Positions 10,482 to 19,246 of a stretch of DNA of 64,000 bases are shown here, piece by piece. Under the pieces are notes generated by a model. It was not told where the DNA came from. It ran no database searches and worked only from the letters and a program-made list of their open reading frames with translations. Origin of the DNA: Beijerinckiaceae bacterium (GTDB lineage Bacteria; Pseudomonadota; Alphaproteobacteria; Rhizobiales; Beijerinckiaceae); contig CANJNI010000008.1 in the NCBI GenBank assembly GCA_947475995.1, positions 54,467 through 118,466 on the forward strand, in the 5' to 3' direction. Position numbers and translations under genes: made by a program. Numbering within the stretch: position 1 is the stretch's first letter; each line of letters starts with the position of its first letter.

Positions 10482-11192
10482 CTAGCCAAGATCGCCGATG
10501 ATGTCCACTCCGGCGGAATCGGCCACAATCACGGCCTTTGCAAGGCCGATGAAAAGTCCGTGCTCGACCACGCCGGGCGTCGCCGCCAGCGCTGTCGCCA
10601 CCGCGTCCGGATAGGAAATCATCCCGCATTCGCAGTCGAGTATGTAATGGCCGCCATCGGTCAGGAAGGGCTTGCCGTCCGCCCCCATCCTGAGCTTCAC
10701 CGGCCCGCGCGTGCCGGTCATGCGGCAGATCTTCTCCACGCGCCGTCTGGTCGCTTCCAGCCCGAAAGGCACGACTTCCACCGGCAGCGGGAACTTGCCG
10801 AGCACCTCGACCTGCTTCGAGCGGTCCGTGATGACGATCATCTTTTTCGACGCGGCCGCCACGATCTTCTCGCGCAGCAACGCCCCGCCGCCGCCCTTGA
10901 TCAGGCGCATTTTCGTGTCGAACTCATCGGCGCCGTCGACCGTCAGGTCGAGTTCGGGCGTCTCGTCCAGCGTCGAGAGCCGGATGCCGAGCGCGCGCGC
11001 CTGGGCGGCGGTCTGCTCCGAAGTCGGGACGCAGATCAGGTCCATGCCGGCCTTCACCTTCTCGCCGACCAAATCTACGAAATGCTTGGCGGTGGAGCCT
11101 GTGCCGAGGCCGAGCTTCATGCCGGGGCGGATCAGTTCGGCGGCGCGGGCGGCCGCGAGGCGCTTGGCCTCATCGACGGAAAGAACGGTCAC
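10482..11192 (-). CDS. rpiA: Ribose-5-phosphate isomerase A
   Basis: [32 protein letters not shown] motifs. Confidence 0.95.
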   Translation of the reverse strand: MTVLSVDEAKRLAAARAAELIRPGMKLGLGTGSTAKHFVDLVGEKVKAGMDLICVPTSEQTAAQARALGIRLSTLDETPELDLTVDGADEFDTKMRLIKGGGGALLREKIVAAASKKMIVITDRSKQVEVLGKFPLPVEVVPFGLEATRRRVEKICRMTGTRGPVKLRMGADGKPFLTDGGHYILDCECGMISYPDAVATALAATPGVVEHGLFIGLAKAVIVADSAGVDIIGDLG

Positions 11193-11201
11193 TTGAACTC
11201 G

Positions 11202-11573
11202 CTATTTGGCTGGTGGGGTGCAGACGACAAGATCGTTCAGCACATAGCAGATAGACATGGCGCCGGTGCGCAAATCGACGCGGAACACGCCGGCCTCGCG
11301 CTCGTGCCGGGAGGCGACGAGACTGTATTCGCTGGGGGCCTGCGGACCCGCGCCTTCGCCCGGCTGGTAGCAGAGGGTGACGCCGATGGAATTGTCCTTC
11401 AGCCCATACTGGCAGGCCCCGACCTCGCCGGTGGCGCGATCCAGACGATAGACCCGGTTCAGGTCGATCTCGGGAGCGGCCAGAAATTCGAAATTGGCCG
11501 CGTGGACGGGCGCGGCCGCCACGCATGCGGCGAACGCGAAAGGCAGGACGCCTGAATTTCGGCGGTCACTCAT
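11202..11573 (-). CDS. Hypothetical exported protein
   Basis: Signal peptide GVLPFAFAACVAAAPVHAA; directly downstream start relative to rpiA. Confidence 0.6.
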   Translation of the reverse strand: MSDRRNSGVLPFAFAACVAAAPVHAANFEFLAAPEIDLNRVYRLDRATGEVGACQYGLKDNSIGVTLCYQPGEGAGPQAPSEYSLVASRHEREAGVFRVDLRTGAMSICYVLNDLVVCTPPAK

Positions 11574-11688
11574 CGGTCGGCTCCCAGAAACGAATCGCCC
11601 CAATCTGTATTTTAACGGTTTCGGGGCGGTCCGGGTTTATTTGCGCAAGGCCGTTCAGTTTTGGCGCAGGATCGGCTAGGCCGGTCGC

Positions 11689-12384
11689 ATGACCGCACCG
11701 CTTCTCGTCTTCGATCTCGACGGCACGCTGGCCGAAACCGCCGGCGACCTGATCCGCACCCTGAATTACATTCTGAGTCGCGAAGGAATCGCGCCCGTGC
11801 CGCTGGCCGAGGGGCGCAAGCTGGTCGGGCAGGGGTCGCGCGTCCTCATCAAGGACGGCTTTGCGCGGGCGGGCCGCGACCTCGATCCGGACAGGCTGGA
11901 GCAATTGTTCCGCGATTTTCTAGCCTATTACGAAGAGCATATCGCGGTGGAAAGCCACCTTTTCGAGGGCGTCGTGGCGGCGCTTGACCGGTTCGAGGCC
12001 GCCGGCTGGGCCTTTGCGGTCTGCACCAACAAGGTGGAGCATCCCTCCGTCCGGCTGCTGACCGAACTAGGCATTGCGGGCCGTTTCCGGGCCATCTGCG
12101 GTCAGGACACATTCCGCGACGGCGACCGGATGATCGCCAAGCCGGACCCGCGCCATCTGCTGAAAACCATCGAAAAGGCGGGCGGCGATCCGGCCCGGGC
12201 GGTCATGGTCGGGGATTCGCGCTTCGATATTGAGGCCGCCCAGCGCGCCCATGTGCCGGTGGTGGCGGTGGATTTCGGCTACACGGACGAGTCCGTGCGG
12301 GCCTTCAACCCGGACCGGATCATCGCCCACTACGACCAATTGTGGGAGGCGGCGACGGGCCTGCTGCCTGTCCGCGCGCCTTGA
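11689..12384 (+). CDS. gph: Phosphoglycolate phosphatase (HAD family)
   Basis: LLVFDLDGTLAETAGDL, CTNKVEHPS, KPDPRHLL, VMVGDSRFD. Confidence 0.88.
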   Translation: MTAPLLVFDLDGTLAETAGDLIRTLNYILSREGIAPVPLAEGRKLVGQGSRVLIKDGFARAGRDLDPDRLEQLFRDFLAYYEEHIAVESHLFEGVVAALDRFEAAGWAFAVCTNKVEHPSVRLLTELGIAGRFRAICGQDTFRDGDRMIAKPDPRHLLKTIEKAGGDPARAVMVGDSRFDIEAAQRAHVPVVAVDFGYTDESVRAFNPDRIIAHYDQLWEAATGLLPVRAP

Positions 12385-12416
12385 CGGAGCCCGCGCCCAA
12401 GCGCATTGTATCCACC

Positions 12417-12470
12417 ATGACGAGCAAATCGGCTTCTCGCCCCTGCATCTGCCGGATTATTATCAGCTAG
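12417..12470 (+). CDS. Putative 17-aa leader ORF with CIC motif upstream of cysS (speculative)
   Basis: ATG...TAG encodes MTSKSASRPCICRIIIS; about 80 bp upstream of cysS; no clear Shine-Dalgarno. Confidence 0.2.
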   Translation: MTSKSASRPCICRIIIS

Positions 12471-12547
12471 CCCACACGCTGGCTGGAGCCGTCTTTTTCC
12501 TAAACACGAAAAGATAGAAGCCCCGGCCGGCAGGTCCGAGGAAATCC

Positions 12548-13984
12548 ATGTCGACGCCCACGCTGCGCCTCTACAACACGTTGACGCGCGCCAAGGAAGA
12601 TTTCCGGCCGATCGATCCGGCGAACGTCCGCATGTATGTGTGCGGGCCGACGGTTTACGATTTTGCCCATATCGGCAACGCGCGTCCCGTCATCGTGTTC
12701 GACGTGCTGTACCGGCTGCTGCGGCATCTCTACGGCAACGATTGCGTCACTTACGTTCGCAACATCACGGACGTGGACGACAAGATCAACGCGCGGGCGG
12801 CGCGGGATTTTCCGGGCCTGCCGCTGAACGACGCTATCCGTCAGGTGACGGAAAAGACCGCCAATCAGTTTTTCTCCGACGCGAAGGCCCTGGGGTGCCT
12901 CGAGCCCGACGTGCAGCCGCGCGCGACCGAAAACATTGCGCAGATGATCGCCATCATCAACCAGTTGCTCGCCAAGGGCCACGCCTATGTGGCGAGCGGC
13001 AACGAGGGCCGCGAGGTTCTGTTCGCTGTCGGCAGCATGAAGGATTACGGCCAGCTCTCGAAGCGCAATCTGGAAGACCAGCAGGCGGGGGCGCGCATCA
13101 GCGTCGAGGCGCACAAGCGCAATCCGGGCGATTTCGTCCTGTGGAAAGAGTCGGCGCCGGACGAGCCGGGCTGGGCTGGCGCTTTTGTCGAAGGCGGAGC
13201 GAGCGTTTCAATCCACGGTCGCCCCGGCTGGCACATCGAGTGCTCGGCGATGAGCAACCGATATCTGGGCGAGACGTTCGACATTCACGGCGGCGGTCTC
13301 GATCTCATCTTCCCGCATCACGAAAACGAAATCGCCCAATCGCGCTGCGCCTTCGGTCACGATGTGATGGCCAATGTATGGATGCACAACGGCTTCCTGC
13401 AGGTCGAAGGCGAGAAGATGTCGAAGAGCCTCGGTAATTTCGTGACGATCAACGAATTGCTGGAGACTGAGAAGTTCGGCGGGCGGAAGTGGCCGGGCGA
13501 GGTGCTGCGGCTCGCGATGCTGAAGACGCATTATCGGCAGCCGATTGACTGGACGGTGAAGTCGCTGGAAGAGGCCGAGAAGACGCTGGAAGACTGGTTC
13601 GCTGGACTTAAGGATGTAGTTTCCTCTGCGCCATCTGAAAGCGTCATCGCGGCGCTTTCAGACGATATCAACTTCTCAATGGCGATCGCCGAATTGCACC
13701 GTCTTTCGCGAAGTGGCGAATTGCCAACCTTGAAAGCCTCGCTCGAACTTTTGGGGTTTGATAAGCATCTTTACGCCAGTGGCCTCAAAAAGGAGCTCAG
13801 CGCAAACTATGATGCGGCTGTTGTCGCTTCCCTCGTTGACGCCCGCATCGCAGCCCGCAAAGCGAAGAACTGGGCCGAGTCCGACCGCATTCGCGATGAA
13901 CTCGTCGCGATGGGCATCCAGTTGATGGATGGAAAAGACCCCGTCACCGGCGAACTCGTCACCACATGGGAAGTCAAGCGGTGA
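12548..13984 (+). CDS. cysS: Cysteinyl-tRNA synthetase
   Basis: [38 protein letters not shown]. Confidence 0.96.
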   Translation: MSTPTLRLYNTLTRAKEDFRPIDPANVRMYVCGPTVYDFAHIGNARPVIVFDVLYRLLRHLYGNDCVTYVRNITDVDDKINARAARDFPGLPLNDAIRQVTEKTANQFFSDAKALGCLEPDVQPRATENIAQMIAIINQLLAKGHAYVASGNEGREVLFAVGSMKDYGQLSKRNLEDQQAGARISVEAHKRNPGDFVLWKESAPDEPGWAGAFVEGGASVSIHGRPGWHIECSAMSNRYLGETFDIHGGGLDLIFPHHENEIAQSRCAFGHDVMANVWMHNGFLQVEGEKMSKSLGNFVTINELLETEKFGGRKWPGEVLRLAMLKTHYRQPIDWTVKSLEEAEKTLEDWFAGLKDVVSSAPSESVIAALSDDINFSMAIAELHRLSRSGELPTLKASLELLGFDKHLYASGLKKELSANYDAAVVASLVDARIAARKAKNWAESDRIRDELVAMGIQLMDGKDPVTGELVTTWEVKR

Positions 13985-13997
13985 TGAGGGCCAGCCG

Positions 13998-14504
13998 ATG
14001 ACCGTCTCGCTTCGCCCCTATCTTCCCTCAGACGCGCAGCGCGTCGCCGACATCTTTGTCGCCAGCATCGAGGAGATCGCGTCCGAGGATTACAGCGCCG
14101 CGCAATGCGAGGCGTGGGCGCGCGCGGTGGACGATCCGGCTTTTGCAAAACGCCTTGCGGGCAATCTGACGCTCGTCGGGCTGGTCGATGGCGAAGTCGC
14201 CGGTTTCCTGACGTTGAAAGGCGCGGATGTGATCGACCTGCTTTACGTGCATCCGCAGTTTTCGCGGCAGAAGGTGGCGACCACGCTTTGCGACGCCATC
14301 GAGAAGCTCTCGGGCGCGCGCGGCGCGAAGCAGTTGAGCGTCGACGCCAGCGACACTGCGCAACCGTTCTTTGCGCGGCGCGGCTATGTGCCCGAACGGC
14401 GCAACACTATCGTGGTCGAAGACCAGTGGCTCGGAAACACCACCATGCGCAAGACGCTCGCGGCCAATGACGATGGCGCGCCTGCAGGCAGGAGACTGCA
14501 ATGA
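13998..14504 (+). CDS. GNAT family N-acetyltransferase
   Basis: GEVAGFLTLKGADVIDLLYVHPQFSRQKVATTL; ATG at 13998. Confidence 0.85.
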   Translation: MTVSLRPYLPSDAQRVADIFVASIEEIASEDYSAAQCEAWARAVDDPAFAKRLAGNLTLVGLVDGEVAGFLTLKGADVIDLLYVHPQFSRQKVATTLCDAIEKLSGARGAKQLSVDASDTAQPFFARRGYVPERRNTIVVEDQWLGNTTMRKTLAANDDGAPAGRRLQ

Positions 14505-14638
14505 CAGAACCCAACAACGAACCGACGTGGAAAAGCTCGCTGCCGTTTCCGCGCAAATGGCTCGCCTATGTGGCGATCAAGTTCATCGTTCTGGCGATCG
14601 TGATCTATGTGGCGCTGCGTTACTACGGATTGGCCTGA
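14501..14638 (+). CDS. Small single-TM protein (45 aa), hypothetical
   Basis: MTEPNNEPTWKSSLPFPRKWLAYVAIKFIVLAIVIYVALRYYGLA*; ATGA overlap with the upstream gene, GGAG upstream; below the ORF-track cutoff. Confidence 0.6.
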   Translation: MTEPNNEPTWKSSLPFPRKWLAYVAIKFIVLAIVIYVALRYYGLA

Positions 14639-14642
14639 CCCG

Positions 14643-16235
14643 ATGATGCGCGAAAGACTTTATCTGTTCGATACGACGCTGCGCGACGGCGCGCAGACGA
14701 CGGGCGTCGATTTTTCGCTGGAAGACAAGCGGCGCATTGCGAAGCTGCTGGATGATCTCGGCGTTGATTATGTCGAAGGCGGCTATCCGGGCGCCAACCC
14801 GACTGATACCGAATTCTTCAAGAAGAAGCGCACGCAGAACGCGAAGTTCGCCGCGTTCGGAATGACCAAGCGGGCAGGGCGCTCGGCCGCCAACGATCCG
14901 GGCGTGGCGGGGCTGATCGACGCTGAAGCCGATACGATCACTTTCGTGGCCAAGACATGGGACTACCATGTGCATGTGGCGCTCGGCTGCACGCTCGACG
15001 AAAATCTCGACAGCATCGCGGATTCGATCAAGCTGGCGCGCAGTCACGGGCGCGAGGCGATCCTTGATTGCGAGCACTTCTTTGACGGCTACAAGGCCAA
15101 TCCGAAATATGCGCTGGATTGCGCCATGACGGCGCATAGCGCGGGCGCGCGCTGGATCGTGCTGTGCGATACGAATGGCGGAACGTTGCCGGCCGAAGTC
15201 TCGAAGATCGTCACGGAAGTCACCAGGCACATTCCGGGTTCGCATGTGGGCATCCACACGCATAACGACACCGAGAATGCGGTGGCGAATTCCTTCGCGG
15301 CCATCGAGGCCGGCGCACGGCACATACAGGGCACGCTGAACGGACTTGGCGAGCGCTGCGGCAACGCCAATCTGGTCTCGATCATTCCGACGCTTCTGCT
15401 GAAGAAGGATTATGCAGACCGTTTCGAGATCGGCATCTCGCTCGACAAGCTGAAGGGTCTCAGCAAGATCAGCCACACGCTCGACGAATTGCTGAACCGC
15501 AGACCCAACCGTCATGCGCCCTATGTGGGCGCGTCGGCCTTCGCCACCAAGGCGGGCATTCATGCGTCCGCCGTGCTGAAGGATCCGCGCACATACGAGC
15601 ATGTGACGCCGGAATCAGTCGGCAATGCCCGCAGGGTTCTGGTGTCGGATCAGGCAGGGCGTTCCAACATCCTGTCTGAGCTGGAGCGCCTTGGCGTTGC
15701 GGTCGCCAAGAACGATCCGCGCGTCGGGCGTTTGCTGGACGAGGTGAAGGAGAAGGAATCGCTGGGCTATGCGTATGAAGGCGCGGACGCCTCGTTCGAA
15801 CTTCTGGCCCGGCGGATTCTCGGCGAAGTGCCGAACTATTTCGATGTGGAGCGGTTCAGCGTCAGCGTCGAGCGACGGCACAATGCGGAAGGTCAGCTGG
15901 TCAGCATGTCCGAAGCGGTCGTGAAGCTCGTTGTCGACGACCAGCCTTTCATCTCAGTGGCCGAGGGCAACGGACCGGTGAACGCGCTCGATCTCGCGCT
16001 TCGCAAGGATCTGGGCAAATACCAGAGGTTTATCGAGGATCTGGAACTGATCGACTATCGCGTGCGCGTCTTTCAGGGCGGAACGGATGCGGTGACGCGC
16101 GTGCTGATCGAGTTCGGGGATTCGACGGATGCGCGCTGGTCCACGGTCGGCGTTTCGGCCAACATCATCGACGCCTCGTTTCAGGCGCTGACGGATTCCA
16201 TCTTCTACAAGCTGCTCAAGGCAGGGGCGCGGTAG
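14643..16235 (+). CDS. cimA: (R)-citramalate synthase
   Basis: LFDTTLRDGAQTTGVDFS, GIHTHNDTENAVANS, GTLNGLGERCGNAN, C-terminal LeuA dimer regulatory domain. Confidence 0.9.
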   Translation: MMRERLYLFDTTLRDGAQTTGVDFSLEDKRRIAKLLDDLGVDYVEGGYPGANPTDTEFFKKKRTQNAKFAAFGMTKRAGRSAANDPGVAGLIDAEADTITFVAKTWDYHVHVALGCTLDENLDSIADSIKLARSHGREAILDCEHFFDGYKANPKYALDCAMTAHSAGARWIVLCDTNGGTLPAEVSKIVTEVTRHIPGSHVGIHTHNDTENAVANSFAAIEAGARHIQGTLNGLGERCGNANLVSIIPTLLLKKDYADRFEIGISLDKLKGLSKISHTLDELLNRRPNRHAPYVGASAFATKAGIHASAVLKDPRTYEHVTPESVGNARRVLVSDQAGRSNILSELERLGVAVAKNDPRVGRLLDEVKEKESLGYAYEGADASFELLARRILGEVPNYFDVERFSVSVERRHNAEGQLVSMSEAVVKLVVDDQPFISVAEGNGPVNALDLALRKDLGKYQRFIEDLELIDYRVRVFQGGTDAVTRVLIEFGDSTDARWSTVGVSANIIDASFQALTDSIFYKLLKAGAR

Positions 16236-16250
16236 ACGGCTTCACAAACC

Positions 16251-16281
16251 AAAAAGGCCCCGCCGAAGACGGGGCCTTTTT
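16251..16281. terminator. Rho-independent (bidirectional) terminator
   Basis: AAAAAGGCCCCG-CCGAAGA-CGGGGCCTTTTT between convergent cimA and the 16297 gene. Confidence 0.9.
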
Positions 16282-16296
16282 AGGCAATCGGGCCGC

Positions 16297-16758
16297 TTAC
16301 TCGACCAGATTGATCGTGCCGTCGCGGCAGAGATCGAGGCCGGAAACCTCGATCGTCGACTCATCGTCGAATTCGCCCGAGATGTCGTAGACGCAGCCGC
16401 CGTTCTTGGTGAGGTTGCTGGTCTTGCGCTTGCCGGCCAGAAGGCCTGCAGCCACGACCTGCGGCTGGGCGTTGGCGGCGCTCTTGGAGACGACCGCGAG
16501 TTCGACCAGCGTCGCGCCGCGCTTGTTGACGATGTTCACCCTGGCGGCGTGCTTGGCCGTCGTCTTCTTGGCGACTGCCTTGCGGGCAGGGGCGGTGGCT
16601 CGGGTGGCGGCGCCGGCGGCCTGCTCGGCTGCAGCCTCGACGGCCGGAGCGGGGGTTGAATTGAACAGGCTCTGCGCCCTGGCGGGGGCTGAGGCGACAA
16701 GGGCGGCGCCGCCCAGCGCCAGCGCCAGCGCGGCGGCTTTGGTATCGAAACGGGTCAT
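16297..16758 (-). CDS. Hypothetical exported protein
   Basis: Signal peptide ALALALGGAALVASAPARAQ; no recognised domain. Confidence 0.6.
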   Translation of the reverse strand: MTRFDTKAAALALALGGAALVASAPARAQSLFNSTPAPAVEAAAEQAAGAATRATAPARKAVAKKTTAKHAARVNIVNKRGATLVELAVVSKSAANAQPQVVAAGLLAGKRKTSNLTKNGGCVYDISGEFDDESTIEVSGLDLCRDGTINLVE

Positions 16759-16845
16759 TGGCCTCTCCACATTACTCGGTACTCAGGACGCGAGATGGGA
16801 AAGTCATAACAATTGAATGTAATTCAGGCAAATCGGCTTGGCTGT

Positions 16846-17472
16846 TCAAAGCGCTGGGTTCAGCCTGGCGTCCACCCCGTCCCCGGCGCGGCGGGCCGCA
16901 GTCTCAAGCATGGGGATGATGTCGTCGACCTTTTCGGCCACCAGATAGCGCACCTCGAGTTTGGTGGGGATGAAGCCGTTGTCCCGCATATGAGCCATCA
17001 GGGACAGCAGCGGCCGCCAGAAACCATCAATATCAGCGATCAGGACGGGCTTCTTGTGGCGGCCAAGCTGCACCCAGGTGAGTTGCTCGACGAGTTCCTC
17101 AAGGGTTCCGACCCCGCCCGGAAGCGCCACGAAAGCGTCGGCCTTCTCGAACATGAGCCGCTTTCGCGTGTGCATGTCCGGCACGACGATTGCTTCCTGA
17201 GCATCCTGCAGCATCGCTTCTTTCTGTTTCAGGAAGTCCGGGATGATGCCGGTGACGTGTCCGCCATGTTCGAGGGTGCTGCGGGCCACAATGCCCATCA
17301 GGCCATTGTTTCCGCCGCCGTAGACGAGCCCGATCCCCGCCTGGGCGAGGTTCTGGCCGAGACGACGGGCGGTTTCGGCAAAGATCGGGTCGGTTCCGGG
17401 GGAGGAGCCGCAATAAACACAGACGCGGCGGATAAGACGATCGTTTGGATTTCGGGTGATTTCTTCTGTCAT
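16846..17472 (-). CDS. TIGR00730/LOG family Rossmann protein (putative cytokinin riboside 5'-monophosphate phosphoribohydrolase)
   Basis: VYCGSS, GLVYGGGNNGLMG, LPGGVGTLEEL motifs; start could be 17496. Confidence 0.92.
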   Translation of the reverse strand: MTEEITRNPNDRLIRRVCVYCGSSPGTDPIFAETARRLGQNLAQAGIGLVYGGGNNGLMGIVARSTLEHGGHVTGIIPDFLKQKEAMLQDAQEAIVVPDMHTRKRLMFEKADAFVALPGGVGTLEELVEQLTWVQLGRHKKPVLIADIDGFWRPLLSLMAHMRDNGFIPTKLEVRYLVAEKVDDIIPMLETAARRAGDGVDARLNPAL

Positions 17473-17589
17473 CAAAAAAAACTGGGGATGAGCCACGGGG
17501 TGGTCAAGTGGCCCCGGTCAAGATTCCGGATTTCGGTGGCGAACTTGTCAGCAGAGCGCTAGGTAAGGCGCGTTAATGGAGCGAAAACC

Positions 17590-19146
17590 ATGTTCGGGCT
17601 GTCGAAAGCCGCAATGACCTATGTGATCTCGGCGGTTGTCGCCCTGATCAGCATCGGGACGATTGCGTACCAAAGCTGGAAAGGCAGCCAGCCGCCGTCC
17701 GTCGCTCCGGCGCCGGTCGTCGCGACGGCTCCGGCGACGCCGTCCGCCACGCCTGCTCCGGTGGCAAACCCGACAACGGCCGCGCCGACCGCAGCCGCTC
17801 CGGCCCCGGCTCCCGCGCAGCAGATTGCGGCGGTTCCGCCACCGGCGGCTGCTCCGGTCGCTCCGCCGACCGCCCCTGCGGCGACTGCTACGCCGCCTGG
17901 ACCCGCATCGGCCGCGCCCACGCCTGCTCCCGCACCCGCGCAACCCGCCCAGCAAAGCGCCGCCTTGCCTTCAGCGCCTGCCGCTCCGGCCGCAGCCCCC
18001 GCCGTAACAACTGAACCTCGGCCAGAGTTCGACGTCGTGCGCGTCGAACCGACCGGAGGCGCTGTCGTGGCGGGCCGCGCTTCGCCGAATTCCAAGGTCG
18101 TCCTGCTCAACAAGGGGCAGGAGATCGCCAGCGTCCAGACCGACGCGAACGGGCAATTCGTCATTGTGCCGTTAGAACTGCCGCCGGGCGACCATATCCT
18201 GGCGCTTGGGAACGAGCGATCGGGCGCGCGCGTGGATTCGACCCAGAACGTCACCGTCAGCGTCCCGCAGCGCGGCGGCGGCAATACGCTGGTGGCGCTG
18301 GCCGAGCCGGACAAGCCGACCCGCATCCTGTCAGACCCGTCGCGTCCTGCCGGAGCGCCAAGCCAGCAGGTTGCAGCTGCGCCGCCGCCTTCCGCAGGGG
18401 TGACTGCGCCGACCCCGCCTGTCGATCCGTCGTCGGTCACGTTCCGCACCGTGGAGGCGGACGAGTCCGGCGGCTTCTTTGCCACCGGGACCGGATCGGC
18501 CGGTGCGACGATCAGGCTTTACCTGAACGATATTTCTGTCGCGACTGTTACGGCGGGGCCGGACCGGCAATGGTCGCTGCGCATCGAGCGCGGCATGGCG
18601 GCCGGCGCCTATCGGGTCCGGGCCGATCTGGTCGATGCGTCGGGCAATGTGCTGGCGCGCGCGGAAGTGCCCTTCGACTATCCTGACCGTCGCGTTGCGG
18701 CTGCTCCGGCGGTTCCGATGCCGCCGTCGCGCCCGGCTGATCTTCCGGGCGGACCCGCTGCGGCTGCCATCGCCACCGCGCCTGCGGCTCCCGCAGAGGC
18801 TCCGGCTCCCGCCACTGCTCCTGCGGTTGCCGCAACTCCTGCGCCTGCGGCCGATGCTGCGGCTCAGGCCGCTGCTACGGTTGCGGCAAATGCCCAGCAG
18901 GCTGCGAACTCCCCCGCCGCGCAGGCTGCGGCCAACGCGCCGGGCGCGGCAAATGCCGTAGTGCCGGAAATCCAGACCGTGACGGTGGTGCGCGGCGACA
19001 ATCTGTGGCGCATCAGCCGCAAGATGCTGGGGCGCGGCATGCGATACACCCAGATCTACGAGGCCAATACGGCCCAGATCCGCGATCCGCGCCTGATCTA
19101 TCCGAACCAGATTCTCGTTGTCCCGGGCGCCCAGCAGGCGAACTGA
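17590..19146 (+). CDS. LysM peptidoglycan-binding domain protein with Ala/Pro-rich regions
   Basis: N-terminal TM, C-terminal LysM VTVVRGDNLWRISRKMLGRGMRYTQIYEANTAQIRDPRLIYPNQILVVP; Ig-like repeats. Confidence 0.85.
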   Translation: MFGLSKAAMTYVISAVVALISIGTIAYQSWKGSQPPSVAPAPVVATAPATPSATPAPVANPTTAAPTAAAPAPAPAQQIAAVPPPAAAPVAPPTAPAATATPPGPASAAPTPAPAPAQPAQQSAALPSAPAAPAAAPAVTTEPRPEFDVVRVEPTGGAVVAGRASPNSKVVLLNKGQEIASVQTDANGQFVIVPLELPPGDHILALGNERSGARVDSTQNVTVSVPQRGGGNTLVALAEPDKPTRILSDPSRPAGAPSQQVAAAPPPSAGVTAPTPPVDPSSVTFRTVEADESGGFFATGTGSAGATIRLYLNDISVATVTAGPDRQWSLRIERGMAAGAYRVRADLVDASGNVLARAEVPFDYPDRRVAAAPAVPMPPSRPADLPGGPAAAAIATAPAAPAEAPAPATAPAVAATPAPAADAAAQAAATVAANAQQAANSPAAQAAANAPGAANAVVPEIQTVTVVRGDNLWRISRKMLGRGMRYTQIYEANTAQIRDPRLIYPNQILVVPGAQQAN

Positions 19147-19246
19147 GGTCCAGTCACGACGGTTTGCTTGAGACAGCGGGTGCTTTCAGCGCCCGCTGTG
19201 TCTATATGGCTGTAGAACAAGATTCCCGCCAAGGCGCCCCCGACAC

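Noticed and set aside
8584-10485. 633-aa plus-strand ORF
   Set aside because: Antisense shadow of gor and the DUF2059-type gene; low-complexity Arg/Asp/Ala composition, no motif.
17690-18010. Repetitive GCT/CCG-rich stretch as a DNA repeat or CRISPR-like array
   Set aside because: It is the Ala/Pro-rich low-complexity coding part of the LysM protein, with no regular repeat-spacer periodicity.
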